DNA of 64,000 nt from Eurosta solidaginis (taxonomy: Eukaryota > Arthropoda > Insecta > Diptera > Tephritidae). Positions 45,606 through 58,110 of the stretch are shown piece after piece. The position numbers and the translations under genes are program-made. The stretch lies in contig NC_090321.1 in NCBI RefSeq assembly GCF_040869045.1, positions 35,337,426 through 35,401,425 of the forward strand, in the 5' to 3' direction. Every line of letters begins with the position of its first letter. Within the stretch, counting starts at the first letter, position 1. A model generated the notes under the pieces. It had not been told where the DNA came from. It did not search any database and saw only the letters and a list, made by a program, of their open reading frames with translations.

Positions 45606-46747
45606 TTTTGAGATGGTTTCATTGGCATGGTTTTAGTAAAAAAATGTATAGAAGTTTTTTCCTACGTTGGAGAAATTAAAAAAAGCCAGAATTTAATTGG
45701 ACGAAATTCGATAAAAATTCCCACTGCAATTTTTCCATTAGCTGCTGTACCTCATTTTTTTTCTGAATTTCAGCAGCATTCCATTTCGAGATACATCTTA
45801 AAACTTCCGCTTGCTTTTTTAAAAATTTTCATCTCATATCAGTTTTCATAACTTCCCACGCTTTTTTTCTCCTTCTGCCTGAAATTTAAATTCTTTACTA
45901 TGTATTTCTGTATTATTTGTTTATAAAAGTCGTCTACATTTCCCACAGTGGTCATATTTTCCAACGACTTCACATCCCAGCCAAATTGGCGACGTTTTCA
46001 TTGAGGAAGTCATAAATTGTGCTTCTTTTTTTTATTTCAGCGCCCAAAATGCAGACGAAAGCGCATGTCATTAAAGCACTAAGGACCACAAAGTATTTCA
46101 CGAAACATAATGCTATAGAATAACAATAAAAATTATAAAAAAGCCTGCCTTATTTTTCTGCGCAACTTTGTACTTAAAGTATACAAATCCCACTATAATT
46201 GAAAGTTGCGCAGGCATAGCTACAAATTCTGATACAATTTTTTTAATGTTATTTATTGCTTGCATATTTCTTGTTGTTTTTAATGCTTCTTGTTATTTTC
46301 CGTTTTTTTCTTCATTTCTTTTCATATTCTTGAAAACCTACTCGCATACCAGTTCTTAGCTTGATTTTGAAACTTCGTAAACAATTTTTTTATGCCAACG
46401 CGGTTTTATGTTTCAAATACCTACCATCATAAAGATGTATTGTTGTTGTTTTTGCAGGCTGCTGCCCTTTTTTCGTTTAAAATATAGAAAAACTCTTATT
46501 GCTGTTATTGAAAGCTTTGCAACAACAAATCATAACAATAACGAGTACCTATTAGGTTTCATTCATTCATACAAAACAGCCATGCATCGTCACCACGTTT
46601 TCGTTTTGCTCCCAAAGGGATTGAATCACATCAGCTAAACTTAATTACATATCTACCATGACCGACCGACAAAGGAACGTAAACAATTTTTTCTATATTT
46701 TCGCGTCTTTTTGTGCTTACTATTTTTATTTCACTATTTTTTATGCT
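45606..46747. other. no gene recognised
   Basis: T-rich sequence with short frames of low-complexity hydrophobic composition; no motif. Confidence 0.45.
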
Positions 46748-48431
46748 TTTTATACTCAGCTGAGCAGAGCTCACACGACATAATCTAATCGAGATAGATA
46801 TAAACTTCTATATATCAAAATGATCTGGGCGAAAAAAGAAATTCATTTAGCCATGTCTGTCCGTCCGTCCGTCTGTCCGTCTGTCCGAGGTATCTTACTG
46901 AAATTTGGTATGTGGGTTCCTGGGCACTCATCTCAGACCGCTATTTAAAATGAACGAAATCGGACCATAACCACGCCCACTTTTTCGATATCGAAAATTT
47001 CGAAAAACCGAAAAAGTGCGATAATTCATTACCAAAGACGAATAAAGCGATGAAACTTGGTAGGTAGGTTGAACTTATGACGCAGAATATAAAATTAGTA
47101 AAATTTTGGACAATAGCGTGGCACCGCCCACTTTTAAAAGAAGTTAATTTAAAAGTTTTGCAAGCTGTAATTTGACAGTCGTTGAAGATATCATGATGAA
47201 ATTTGGCAGGAACGTTACTCCTATATATCCTCTAAATAAAAATTTGGGATATATAAGTAAATTATGTCAACATTCAACTCCATTAATGATATGGTGCAAC
47301 AAAATACAAAAATAAAAGAAAATTTCAAAAGGGACGTGGCTCCATCCTTTTCATTTAATTTGTCTAGAATACTTTTAAAGCCATAAGTCGAACTAAAATT
47401 TACCAATCCATGTTAAATTTGGTAAGGGCATAGCTTCTATGACGATAACCGTTTTCTGTGAAAATAGGCGACTTCGGTTAAAGCCACGCTCAGTTTTTAT
47501 ACGCAGTCGACCGTCTGTCCTTCCGCTCGGCCGTTAACACGACAACTTGAGCAAAAATCGATATATCTTTACTAAACTTAGTTCACGTACTTCTTTGAAC
47601 TCACTTTATCTTGGCATTAAAAATGGGCGAAATCCAATTATCACCACGCCCACTTTTTAGATATCGAAAATTTCGAAAAATTAAAAAATGCCACAATTCT
47701 ATACCAAATACGAAAAAGGATGAAACAGGGTGATTGGATTGGTTTTTTGACGCAAAATATAACTTTGGAAACAACTTTGTAAAATGGGTGTGACACCCAC
47801 CATATTAAGTAGAAGAAAATGAAAAATGTCTGCAGGGCGAAATCAAAAGCCCTTGGAATCATGGCAGGAATACTGTTCGTGGTATTACATATATAAATAA
47901 ATTAGCGGCACCCGACAGATGATGTTCTGCGTCACTCTGGTCCACATTTTGGTCGATATCTCGAAAACGCCTTCAAATATACAACTAAGGGCCACTCCTT
48001 TTTAAAACCCGCATTAGTACCTTTAATTTGATACCCATATCGTACAAACCCATTCTAGAGTCACCCCTGTTCCACCTTTATGGCGATATCTCGAAAAGGC
48101 GTCCACCTATAGAACTAAGGCCCTCTCTCTTTTAAAATACTCATTAACACCTTTCATTTGATACCCATATCGTACAAACACATTATAGAGTCACCCCTGG
48201 TCCACCTTTATGGCGATATCTCGAAAAGGCGTCCACCTCTAGAACTATGGCCCACTCCCTTCTAAGATACTCTTTAACACCTTCCATTTGATACCCATGT
48301 CATACAAACACATTCCAGGGTTACCCTAGGTTCATTTTGCTAAATTGTGATTTTCCCTTATTTTGTCTCCAAAGCTCTTGGCTGAGTATGTAATGTTGGG
48401 TTACACCCGAACTTAGCCCTCCTTATTTGTT
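46748..48431 (+). mobile_element. Helentron/DINE-like element, family 2, third copy
   Basis: ATACTCAGCTGAGCAGAGCT at 46752, GTCCGTCCGTCCGTCTGTCC near 46859, and about four 129-bp central units (47939-48330). The terminal hairpin GTTGGG/CCCGAAC has one mismatch, and the end is CCTTATTTGTTT. More diverged than the other two copies. Confidence 0.82.
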
Positions 48432-49439
48432 TTTACGTTCTTGTTTTGCAACATCAAATTTCTAAAGCCGGTTCCTTTTTATTATGTGCAGATTTTGACT
48501 TTAGAAGTTATTTGTTATTCTGCGTACCAAATAAATTGCGTCATTGCTTTTAGATAGATTCCTACTGTTTGAATTGAAGACCGGCTTTTGCCGGCATTTT
48601 GATGGACATTTTTTTTTGTTATGTTTAATTTTCTTATTCTGTTTTTATATTACCTTCGTAATTTTAGCTCAACAACATACACAGCACCTGGTATTTACTT
48701 CAGAAGTTAGTATATTTTTCCAAGGCGTGCCTACTTTTATTGAATTTATATAATATTCTTTGTTTGTAAGCTTTTTTGTTTGCTTCTGGTAAAGTTAGCT
48801 GTTTTTTATTCCTAACTTTTTAATATCGTATTAAGATTTCGTTAAAAATATAACCAAGACCTTGAAAACATGATATGAGCATACCTGGATGTGTATTTAA
48901 AGAATACGGTACCAAGGTTGCCATGTTCCATGTATTATTTATAATTTGGTTTTATTGTTTTAGGTTATGGCGGAATTCGTAAAACCTGTAGTAAGTTTCA
49001 AGACTGTTATGTAGTCCCTCTTGTTTCTAAATTTGTTGCAAGATCACCTAATTACAGAATTTGTTTCAAGAATGCTCTATCCAAGCTGAAATGTATTTCA
49101 ATTATGTCACCTTAGAGCTATATTGAAGCAAATTATGAGAAACACCTACTTTCGATCTAGAATAATGAAGTTATCCAACTAAATTGTAATATAAAAGTGA
49201 TGTATTAAAATTCTGAGATCGCATGTTATTCTTAATTTTTTTTTATTGCGATTGACTTAACTGGCAGCGGAGATAGAGCGTACTGTGTTCACGCAACGAC
49301 GAAATGTTCGATAGTAGAACGCATCACTTTGGCTTAGAGCTCTCGTAGAGAATTTCTTTGCTTCACAACAACAAATATCTTTCATCTTGTTTTAAGATGG
49401 TCATATTTGATGAATGTTGGGCAGAATCTATTGATGTAA
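48432..49439. other. no gene recognised
   Basis: AT-rich sequence; the 69-codon frame at 48544-48753 is hydrophobic, with no motif. Confidence 0.4.
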
Positions 49440-49745
49440 CTCTGGTGTTCCTCAGGACAGCCATCTTGGTCTAGTGTTATTTCTGATGTAGCTTAATGAC
49501 CTTCCAAATGTTTTGAACTACTGCAATCCGCTGATGATGTCAAACTTGTTTTGGTTACCCACTCACCAGTGGATAGATCAAGTCTTCAATCGGATTTAAA
49601 TATCCTAGTTGAGTGGTGTAACGTAAATGTAATTCCTCTTTTGGTGCTCTCAATCTGCGTCAGTTATCGCAAAACCGGGATAGCTGGTCTTGTTACGAAA
49701 CGGTCAAAATTGTTTAGGCGGTTAAGCGCCAATTATTGATGAAAT
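49440..49745 (+). pseudogene. jockey-type RT fragment followed by an RTE-like 3' end
   Basis: Plus strand: SGVPQDSHLG, an in-frame stop, LNDLPNVLNYCN, then in another frame SADDVKLVLVTHSPVDRSSL and SDLNILVEWCNVN. These are RT motifs B-C of a jockey-like LINE with the catalytic ADD retained. From 49656, AGGCGGTTAAGCGCCAATTA belongs to the 3' end of the RTE-like family. A fusion of two decayed pieces. Confidence 0.7.
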
Positions 49746-49853
49746 GATGAGACATACCTAAGCTGCTTGAAATCACGTCCACTCTGACAGCTTTAATAAT
49801 TCATTCCCGTTGCTTGACATCACAGTCCATCTCAACAACTTTTTTAATAATAT

Positions 49854-50142
49854 ATATCGAATGCTGAGTGGAATATCATCCTATCTCGGCTGCCGTTTCG
49901 AAAACGCCCTACTTCAGAATTTGTTTCAAAAGCCCCAGATAATGTCAAAATATATTGAAGTTCAGCTCAGATAGGGCCTTTTTGACCTAAAATCTGATAA
50001 AGGACGCCATTCAATCGAACTCGGAGATAGGAAGTTTTTGAAACAAATTCTGAATAAGGCATTATTTTCAAAAGTTTTGTGAGATAGGGCATTTTCGAAA
50101 TGGCAGTCAAGATAGAGTGATATTCCACTCAGCAGTCGATAT
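49854..50142. mobile_element. palindromic MITE of the CCCTATCT family
   Basis: The left end TATCGAATGCTGAGTGGAAT and right end ATTCCACTCAGCAGTCGATA are inverted, and the arms continue (CATCCTATCTCGGCTGCCG with GGCAGTCAAGATAGAGTGA). Related to 17343-17598. Confidence 0.8.
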
Positions 50143-50155
50143 AATCTATAGTATT

Positions 50156-50890
50156 GTAACGAATTTAGGGAAACTCCGCTTATTTTACACCTTCTGCAAA
50201 CTTTCGAATCGCTAAATTGTCGAATAAATAACTCCAATATTCAGTAATGCAAAATGGTCTTTCTTAGATTACTTTGGGAGTAGTACAATTATACTTCACA
50301 ATTATACATCACTTCGCAACTGATAGCGTGTTTAAATCAAACTGATTACTGACTACTCAGCTTGCTCTGCTTTTATTATCGCTGTTACCTTGTCCGCATA
50401 TTTCTCCAAATGTCTAGACGTTTCTCCTTCTAGAGTCTTCTACTTGGTTACCAGCTATATGCCTGTGTATTTGTAGTTTATAGCTTCTCGCATAGCCATA
50501 TGCGTGTGTATATGTGAGTACTACTTCGACTGATGATTACATGTGGTTATGAGTATCTCTCCGTTGCCTTGTATGTATGTGTGTAGATGATGATTGATTT
50601 GTTTACGTACATACGAGAGGCTGCTTAGTATCGGCTTAGTGATGGTAGTATCGCTTAGTGATGCTAATATTCGTCACGGTATAAATTTCGTTCGATTTGT
50701 ATACTTCTGTACATTCAATTCGTGATTAATTGGTAAATTTGTAGACATATATAGATGATGAAATGAAAAAATTCATTAAGAATAATTTCTCTTACAGGCC
50801 GAAGAAGTAGTTTAAAAATAAAATCAAACTCTCGTATTTTAAACCGCCATCACTCAATTCTTCCAAAAAATTATTAAAATTAATTACTCA
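50156..50890 (+). repeat. candidate solo LTR (gypsy type)
   Basis: Begins TGTAACGAATTTAGGGAAAC and has the texture of a long fly gypsy LTR: ATGTGTGTAGATGATGATTG, a TATAAATTT box at 50680, AATAAAATCAAACTCTCG near 50818. No internal coding or second LTR is nearby, and the right end is not certain. Confidence 0.4.
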
Positions 50891-51689
50891 TCAACCTGGC
50901 TACCCTGTCAATGCATTTTTTTAACACTGCATAAATCTGTTTACTAAATTTATTTTGGACACGTTTTCAATGTCAGGGATTTGCAACAGGAAGCATAAAC
51001 AAGTTAAAGATTGTGTTGTTCTTGCTTCCAACTTGATGTTAGGCTGCAGTGGGCTGGTTTTTTTCTTTTTATAAATAATTTGATATTTATTGCTTTATTC
51101 TTACAATTTTGTTTTTGGTTGCAGTTCTTTTTATGTGCTCTTATATTTTGTTAAGTTTTGTATTATGCTAACATTTGAATGGCACTCGTAAAGTGGGTAG
51201 CCTTGAAACCGTCCCTGTTGTGGCTTTAAAGAAACTTAAGACGGCAGTGCTTTGTTATTTTTGTTTTCAGTTTGTTTTCAGTTTTGTATTTGCTGCTTGC
51301 ATCTATAGCGTTTTCAGTATACAAAGCCTCGGCCTTCTAACCCCTAGAATTTGATTGCATGCCTTCACTGTTGAGAAGGAGGCTTTTGCGTCGCAAATAT
51401 TTTTAAGTGTACTACATAATTTATGGTTTGAAAAAGAAGAACTCAAATAAACGCAATAACAACACAACGGGTTTTGCAAAAAGCAGGTGAAATTTTTTGC
51501 ATTGCTTGTTGGTTTTATAGAGGGTAATTTGATATTTTGTTTTGAAGAGAGCCCTATGCCCTGTATTATTATTGAGCTAAATTTTTCTTTTGCGTTTGTA
51601 CTTTTGAAAAAAAAAAATTTACATTTTTTAGTTTTTCTGCTTTGTGTTTGTCTAGTACATTCATATCAAAATTTTCAAATTAAATGCAG
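50891..51689. other. no gene recognised
   Basis: T-rich sequence without motifs. Confidence 0.45.
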
Positions 51690-54500
51690 AATTTTTTAAA
51701 GTATAGTTTTAAAGTTTGAAAAATCAAAGCAACGATTTTTTTTTTAACCAACTTCAAATTTGAAAAATCAAAATCCATTCGTTCCAAAAAAATCATGACT
51801 TTGTCCTTCTCAAATGAAACTCACAATTTCGCAAATCAAAATCAGATTTTTCTAATCACATTCAAAGTTTTCCCAATCAAATTAAAAAAGTTTCTTATCA
51901 AAGTGAGGATTTCCGAAATCTATCTTTTACATTTCAATTCAGAATTTATCAAATCTAAAAATTAAAAGTTTTCCAAATCAATTTAAAACCCACGCAAACC
52001 CAAAAGCAGATTTCAATCGCACATAAAAAATCAGGATTTTCTAAATCAAACCAATCAGTCAACCAGAATTTTTCAAATCAAAAAATCCAATATTCCAAAT
52101 CAATTCCAGAATTTTCAAAATTTAATTGAAGTTATTAAATTAATTTTTCAAGTTGATTTCAGAGTCCGGAAAATCGAAATCATTATTTCAATTCAAAATC
52201 AAAATTCGAAATTTTTTAATTAAATTTCCTATCTTCCAAATCAAAATCAAATTTTTTTTAATATATTAACGACCTTATTCAATGCAGAATGATGTCCTAA
52301 GAATTTTCCAAATGAAAGGTTGGTTTCAAATCTTTTTGTTTTTTTTTTTTAATTGAATTAGAGTTTGTACTTCTAAAACAAAGTTTTAAATTTTCTACAT
52401 CTTTGTCAGATTTTTCAATCACATTCAGAATTTTTCAAATCAAAGTAAGAATTTTCCAAAAAAAATCAGAATTAAAAAAATTAATTGAAGTTTTGAAAAT
52501 TAAATTCACAATTTTTGAAGCCGATACCAAAGTTTGGAAAGTCGAAATCGCATTATTTCATTGCAATATCGAAATTCTGAGTTTTCTAGTTTTCAGAATT
52601 ATCGAACTATATATGTAAATTGAAGCCCGAAGAATTTTTCTAATGAAAGGTAGGTTTCGAAATTAGTTATTTTTTTCAAACTGAATTAGAATTTGGACTT
52701 TTTCAAACAAAATTTGCAGTATTTTATATCCAAATCAAATTAAAAATTTTCCAAATCTCAATCAGATTTAAAACAAGATTAATTAAAGTTTTGAAAGCTA
52801 AATTCACAATTTTCGAGGCCGATACCAGAGTTTGGAAAGTCATAATTGCATTATTTCATTTCCAAAATCATCGAACCGTATTAACGGCCTCGTGCTATAC
52901 AATTCAATTCACAATTTTACACTCCGATATCAGAGTTTGATAAGTCATAATCGCATTATTTAAATTCAGAACCAAAATTGGCCATTTTCTAAAACAAATA
53001 TCCCATTTTCCAAATCAAAATCAGAAATATGGAACCATATTAACGGCCTCATATATTACAAATAGAATCCCTAGGAATTTTCTGAATTTGGAGTTTTTCA
53101 AAAAAAAAAAAAAAAAAATTCCCAATGCTTTGAATCCAAATCAGATTTCTGAATCAAACTCAAACTTTTTCAGATCAAATTGACAATTATTTATGTCTTA
53201 TTCAAAATTTTCAAACTTAATATAGACTGTTTCGAATCTAATTCACATTGTTCCAAAGCAATTTTTATATGCAAAATTCAACTCACAGATTTCAAATCCA
53301 TTTCAGGGTATGAAAAATCGAAATATTTTTTTTTAATCATATTGAATTTCCAAAATTTGCAGAGAAGATTCTTAGCTTTCGAAATAAAAAAGACAAACAA
53401 AATTTTTTTTTAATTAAAATCAGACTTTTCAATTAGAAACATTCTTGAGCCATATCAACAGCACTATAGCAAAATCGTATGCTATGCTTGCTTTCATCCG
53501 TCGGTTTAGTTCGGGCCTTAGTGATCCGTATGCGCTGAAGCTCTTATACACGTCACTTGTTCGATCGATTGAATATGCGTTCTTCATTTGGATACCTTAT
53601 TTTGATTGCCATATCAAACGACTTGAACGTGTTCAAAAGGTTTTTTTGCACTATGCTCTACGTTCATTAAATTTTATAGACTCACTTCCACCATATAATG
53701 CCAGATGCAAATTAATCAACCTGAAATCGTTAAACTCCAGAAGAACTATTCTCTCCCTCTCTACAGTGTTCGACATTATAAATGGTATAATAGATTGCCC
53801 TCTTTTACTTGAACGTATATTTTTCCCAAGTCCCGCAGCGTTGTCTTAGGAATAACGACCTTTTTTTCTTAAAACAAGTCAGAAGTGCTTATGCTACCAA
53901 TGCACCTATCTATAGAGCTTTAAGGGAACTTAACACTCCATTGGGTTCTTTTGCCTCTGATTTATTTAGCTCTAAAGCCAAATTTGTAGCTTCACTACAT
54001 GTAAGTTTTGATTAATGTTGTAATTGTATAATCTTGTAATATTTATTATTTATACTAAGCAAAAAAAAAAAAATCCTAAGTTTTGTTATTAGTCTGTAAG
54101 TGCACTCTCGTCATGTATGACTACAAATAAATAAATAAATAAAAAAAAGATTTCAACGTTAGCGTTAGCGAAAGTTGGAATTTGGAGATAGAGCTCGGAC
54201 TTTTTCAAATAATGTTCTGCTATTTTCGAATTTAAAAATAATTATTTTCATAATTTCCCATGTCGAATTTAGGATTTTTCAAAATCAATGTACTTATGTG
54301 AAGGAATTAAAACAACAATTTTCCAAATCGATTTAAGAAGTTAGATGTCCAAAATCTGATTTTTTCAAGTCAAAATCGAAGTTCGCCCGCACTTTTTCAA
54401 ACCAAGTTCCCAATGATTTTAAAAAATCATAATATTATCCGTAGAACATTGAAAAGTCCCAAATAAAGTTTGAAAGCTATATATATATTTTTTTTTCTTC
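51690..54500. repeat. degenerate AAATCAAAATCAGATTTTTC repeat zone
   Basis: Over about 2 kb (51690-53437, 54146-54500) the sequence drifts around TTTTCCAAATCAAAATCAGA with irregular 25-60 bp spacing. Larger segments are also duplicated: TTTGGAAAGTCGAAATCGCA at 52531 recurs near 52829 and, diverged, near 52942. No stable frame. The jockey element at 53438-54145 interrupts it. Confidence 0.6.
53438..54145 (+). pseudogene. jockey-type LINE, 3' end of RT ORF with poly-A tail
   Basis: Plus: HINSTIAKSYAMLAFIRRF, LKLLYTSLVRSIEYAFFIW, RLERVQKVFLHYALRSLNF, and in a second frame SLRNNDLFFLKQVRSAYATN-type sequence ending with FVASLHVSFD and a stop (54013-54015). This is the thumb/C-terminal region conserved in jockey-like LINEs. 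A frameshift near 53820 splits it. The tail AAATAAATAAATAAATAAAA (54127-54145) marks retroposition. 5'-truncated; no endonuclease or catalytic RT motifs. Confidence 0.85.
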
Positions 54501-55489
54501 AAAAATTCAATTCAATTTATCGTCAGTCATATCTTTTAATATAGACCGGATATCTTAAACGAACTTATTTTCGAATGGTACCCAGTGTGTTTATCACCAT
54601 AGATCACTGGTGCGATCAAGCTTCCAGCCGAGACCTACAAATTTGCTAAAATGAAAGTAAAATATCCAATCAATTCTCACGCAGTAGTTGTTGAGGAATA
54701 CTTCAAGGGTAGTTCTCGTGCCCTTTGCTCCATAAATTTTCTACCAGTATTTCTTTTTATTCATTGTTCTGTTCAAAGTGTGCTTAAACTGCGCTGCCCC
54801 TTTCGTAACTTTTTCACATTCATCTACAAATAAATTTGCTTCTTTGTCGCAAAAAACCTCAAAATTGCATTTATTTGACGAACGATGTGCTAAAAATGGA
54901 CAAACAATAAACAGAAAAAAAAAAAAAACAGGAAAATTAAGTGTAGACTTCAGCACAATCATCTCAAATCGACACCACAGCAGTTTTCTAAAATTTGCCT
55001 CCTTCCGGCTCCCTCCTGCTTCACAGCTATTCGAGCGCTATTTACTTAATGCTCTCGCTAACCGATCGAAACCGATTGCAACTGGTTACTCATACAAAGT
55101 TGACTGACTGTGATTGATCAAGTGATCGGTTAGCTTGACTGCTTCGACAAACTTTAAAATTTGCTTTGGTACAGTGGGGACAAATCTGATGATATGGTCA
55201 CAGGAAAAAATCTACTTGTTCAATTGCCTTTAAATTTATTATACGGAGGCTTTTGTGTCCAGTAAAGTTTTGCATTTGTAGGCCTGACATTGTTTGATCC
55301 TCTTAACTTTCGTATTTGTTCTGCTTTAAGTGCAGCTCCATCATATACTCGTACATCTAGTTTTAGCGGTATTGGAGTCTTGACATTGTCTTATCTGGGA
55401 ATAATAGACCAGCCTAGATAGACCACATCTGGATAAAACGACTTATCCATAAAAAACATAGCCACATAAGTAACTAATGAACGTTGTTG
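54501..55489. other. no gene recognised
   Basis: Mixed sequence. The 109-codon frame at 54778-55107 lacks recognisable domains and overlaps an equally open antisense frame, so it is probably chance. Confidence 0.4.
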
Positions 55490-56150
55490 CTGTCATCCAA
55501 GAAGTCGAGACTTGGCGGCCACATCACTGTCGGCGGATATACATTCAAGATTTTGAAGGATTTCGTCTATGTGGCAACCAGCATTAACAGCGAAAACAAT
55601 TTCAGCTAAGAAATTAAACGGATAATAGCTCTTGCCAACATGTGCTACTTTGGATTGAGTAGGCAATAGAAACGTAAAGCCCTCTCTTGCGGAAAAAAAA
55701 TCACGCTTATCATACCTGTCCTGATATATACTTCGGAATCATCGAGATAGATGAGATTGCTTATGAGGTGTTCGAGAGAAAAGTTCTCCCCGGAGGGTTT
55801 ATGATTCTGTACGTGATATATACGGGTTGTATCGAAGGAGAGATAATAATGAGCTGTATGAGCTTTACCCAGACATAGAGATAGTGCATCGAATAAAAGC
55901 CAAAAAGTTGCGCTGGCTATGTCATGTTGTGTGAATGGACGAAGAAACTTCGGACAAGAAAGAACTTCAGTCGACACAGTTTGGAAGCATATGAAAGGGG
56001 AGACATCCTCCAGTTGGGTGGGTGCCCAAGGAAGTGGAGGAAGACTTGCCCTCTCTTGGTACTCCCAATTTTACAGGGAAGCTTGTTATTTGTTATGAAA
56101 CGAAAAAGTCGCTTAGGCGGTTTAGCGCCCATTAATGATGATGACATAAG
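55490..56150 (+). pseudogene. RTE-like LINE fragment, heavily decayed
   Basis: Plus strand pieces read ILKDFVYVATSINSENNFS, stop, EIKRIIALANMCYFGLSRQ, matching IVKDFVYLGTSINTSNNIS and RINLANKCYFGLGRQ of the copy at 30244-31149. EVFERKVL follows, and AGGCGGTTTAGCGCCCATTA at the 3' end. Many stops and frame changes. Confidence 0.75.
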
Positions 56151-57329
56151 TAACGAAAGGTAGAACTCATAAAATAGTGAACTAAAATTTAAATCATAAT
56201 TTCAAGCTTGCGCTCCACTGTGGCTCGCCTCACATTTTTCATGGTGAATTTGCTTTTGCGCTAGCCAGTCAGTGACATTTTACATTAATTTCTTTGTTTG
56301 CCAGATTTCGCTATCATTATGTTGTGTATCAATGGAACTGTGTAAATTTACACATCTTAATTTATTGTGTTGTTTGTCTTCCAACTCAGATAGTTTTCAG
56401 CTTAAAGTAATCGCATTTTTAAACATATTGTAAAAAATTGCACTCAGTTGTTAAAAAGTTGTTAAATGTGCTCATAAAAATTACTTATCAGTTGGACTGT
56501 TTATGTAATAAAAAAGAAAGAATTAGGAAGAAAAAATCACAAAACAAAGAAAACATAAAATACACACCGCAATAAAACAAGCTGCAATTATGATAAATGC
56601 AATGGAAGGTTTCTTGCTAGGAGTGCTGTGTAGTACAGCGCAGCGTTATATCATTAAGCTGATATAGGGAGTAGTGTTGCTGGCGCCAATGCACTATTTC
56701 GCAGTAGCCTAGAGCGCAAAGTCAGCTACAGACTGACATCAGGAAATTTTAGTAGAAATTTTAAGCCAATTAGTAATATTTTTTTAACTCATGAAAAAGA
56801 AGATGTATAACCTAAGTAAACGTGCTCGTATTACATTACTATTCGGCTAGAGTCACGGACAAAAATCACGTCAACTGATAAGTCACAGCCACAAATCATA
56901 AATCACGCACATATTCTGTGCCTATAAAAAGTTGATCGACGCAAATGCTTCAACTCATTGCGCTGATATCGACCGTTTCGCTAATTTTGTACTATTAACG
57001 CAAGAAAATCTTGCGCTATTACCAGTCCTACTTGATGGGCTAATTGCATTTACTTTGTGCTATGTATTTTTTCTTGATTGATAATAAAAAGTAGGACCTT
57101 TTAATGATTTTAGTATACTTCGCTGTGCTAATTAAAACTTGTTATTTGCTATCTTATCATATTTTTATTCGCAATATAAATTTATTGTTCCTGTTGAATA
57201 ACTTTTAATATGTTTACATTCTTCCGAAGAGAAATTTCTTCTTTAAAACTCTTATGCATATGTGTATCCTACTTTACAATGTTATTTTCAGCTTACGTAA
57301 GGCTTTTTCTATTCTCCCATTTTGTGTTT
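56151..57329. other. no gene recognised
   Basis: AT-rich; nothing supported. Confidence 0.45.
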
Positions 57330-57572
57330 CTTCTCAATTTTTCCTACAAATTAGCGGCGCCTACATGTTTTACGCCGACTCCGAGCGACAGCTACAAGGT
57401 AGATGAATTTCACTGGGAAGCTTTTCACGGCAGAAATACACTCGGGGTGTTTGTCAAACCATTGGCGAGGGGCGAAGCCGCTTAGAAAAACTTTTCTAAT
57501 TGAAAAAAAAGAAACTATTTTCAAAATTTTTGATGTTGCTTTGCACGACACTACCACCACACCACGGCGACC
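57330..57572 (-). mobile_element. tRNA-derived SINE copy 5, degenerate
   Basis: Minus copy: GGTCGCCGTGGTGTGGTGG at the head, then a deletion of the B-box region straight into GCAAAGCAACATCAAAA, then body landmarks GAGTCGGCGTAAAACATG. More diverged than copies 1-3. Confidence 0.72.
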
Positions 57573-57777
57573 GGAAATTGCCAGAGTCCTCACTTTGATG
57601 GGGTTTTTGACGTACCCGTAGATTTTTATGATATTATTTTTCGTTTCTTTTATCCCATGTTCCACCACTTTTGTTTGAGGTGTGAACATCTTTGCTAACG
57701 GCATGTGATCATCCAGAATGTTATGTAAGCGTAGTCACTACATTGTAGCATTATGTGGGGACAAAATGTTCTTGGTA
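57573..57777. other. no gene recognised
   Basis: Short unassigned interval between the SINE and the minisatellite. Confidence 0.35.
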
Positions 57778-58110
57778 GTGTTATCGATTTGCTAACAAAA
57801 AGTTCTCGATTTATTTTTGGAAAGTTATCGATTATTTATTGAAAAGTTGTCGCAGTGTTTTCCAAAAGTCATCGAAAAGTTATCGATTTGTTATAATTTT
57901 TACCAACATGTTATCGATTTTTTATTAAGAAATTATCGTTTTGCTATCGATTATTTATCGAAAAGTGTTTAATATGTTATCAAAAAGACAACGATTTGTT
58001 AACCAAAAGTTATCGATATGTTACTAAAGTGTTACCAGTTTGTTATCGGCTAGTTGCCGATTTGTTAGCAAAAATTCGATTTGTTATCAAGAAGTTAGCC
58101 AATTCTTTTG
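57778..58110 (+). repeat. TATCGAT-rich minisatellite
   Basis: Imperfect units of about 20-24 bp around GTTATCGATTTGTTATCAAA. The core ATCGAT occurs at least six times in 330 bp. One site (58011-58018) is the full palindrome TATCGATA, identical to the fly DRE bound by DREF and similar to BEAF-type sites. Whether any protein binds here is unknown. Confidence 0.7.

Noticed and set aside
54778..55107. 109-codon plus frame
   Set aside because: Overlaps an open antisense frame and shows no motif or coding-like composition.
57210..57485. 91-codon plus frame and its 117-codon antisense partner
   Set aside because: Both run through a SINE copy and are not conserved coding.
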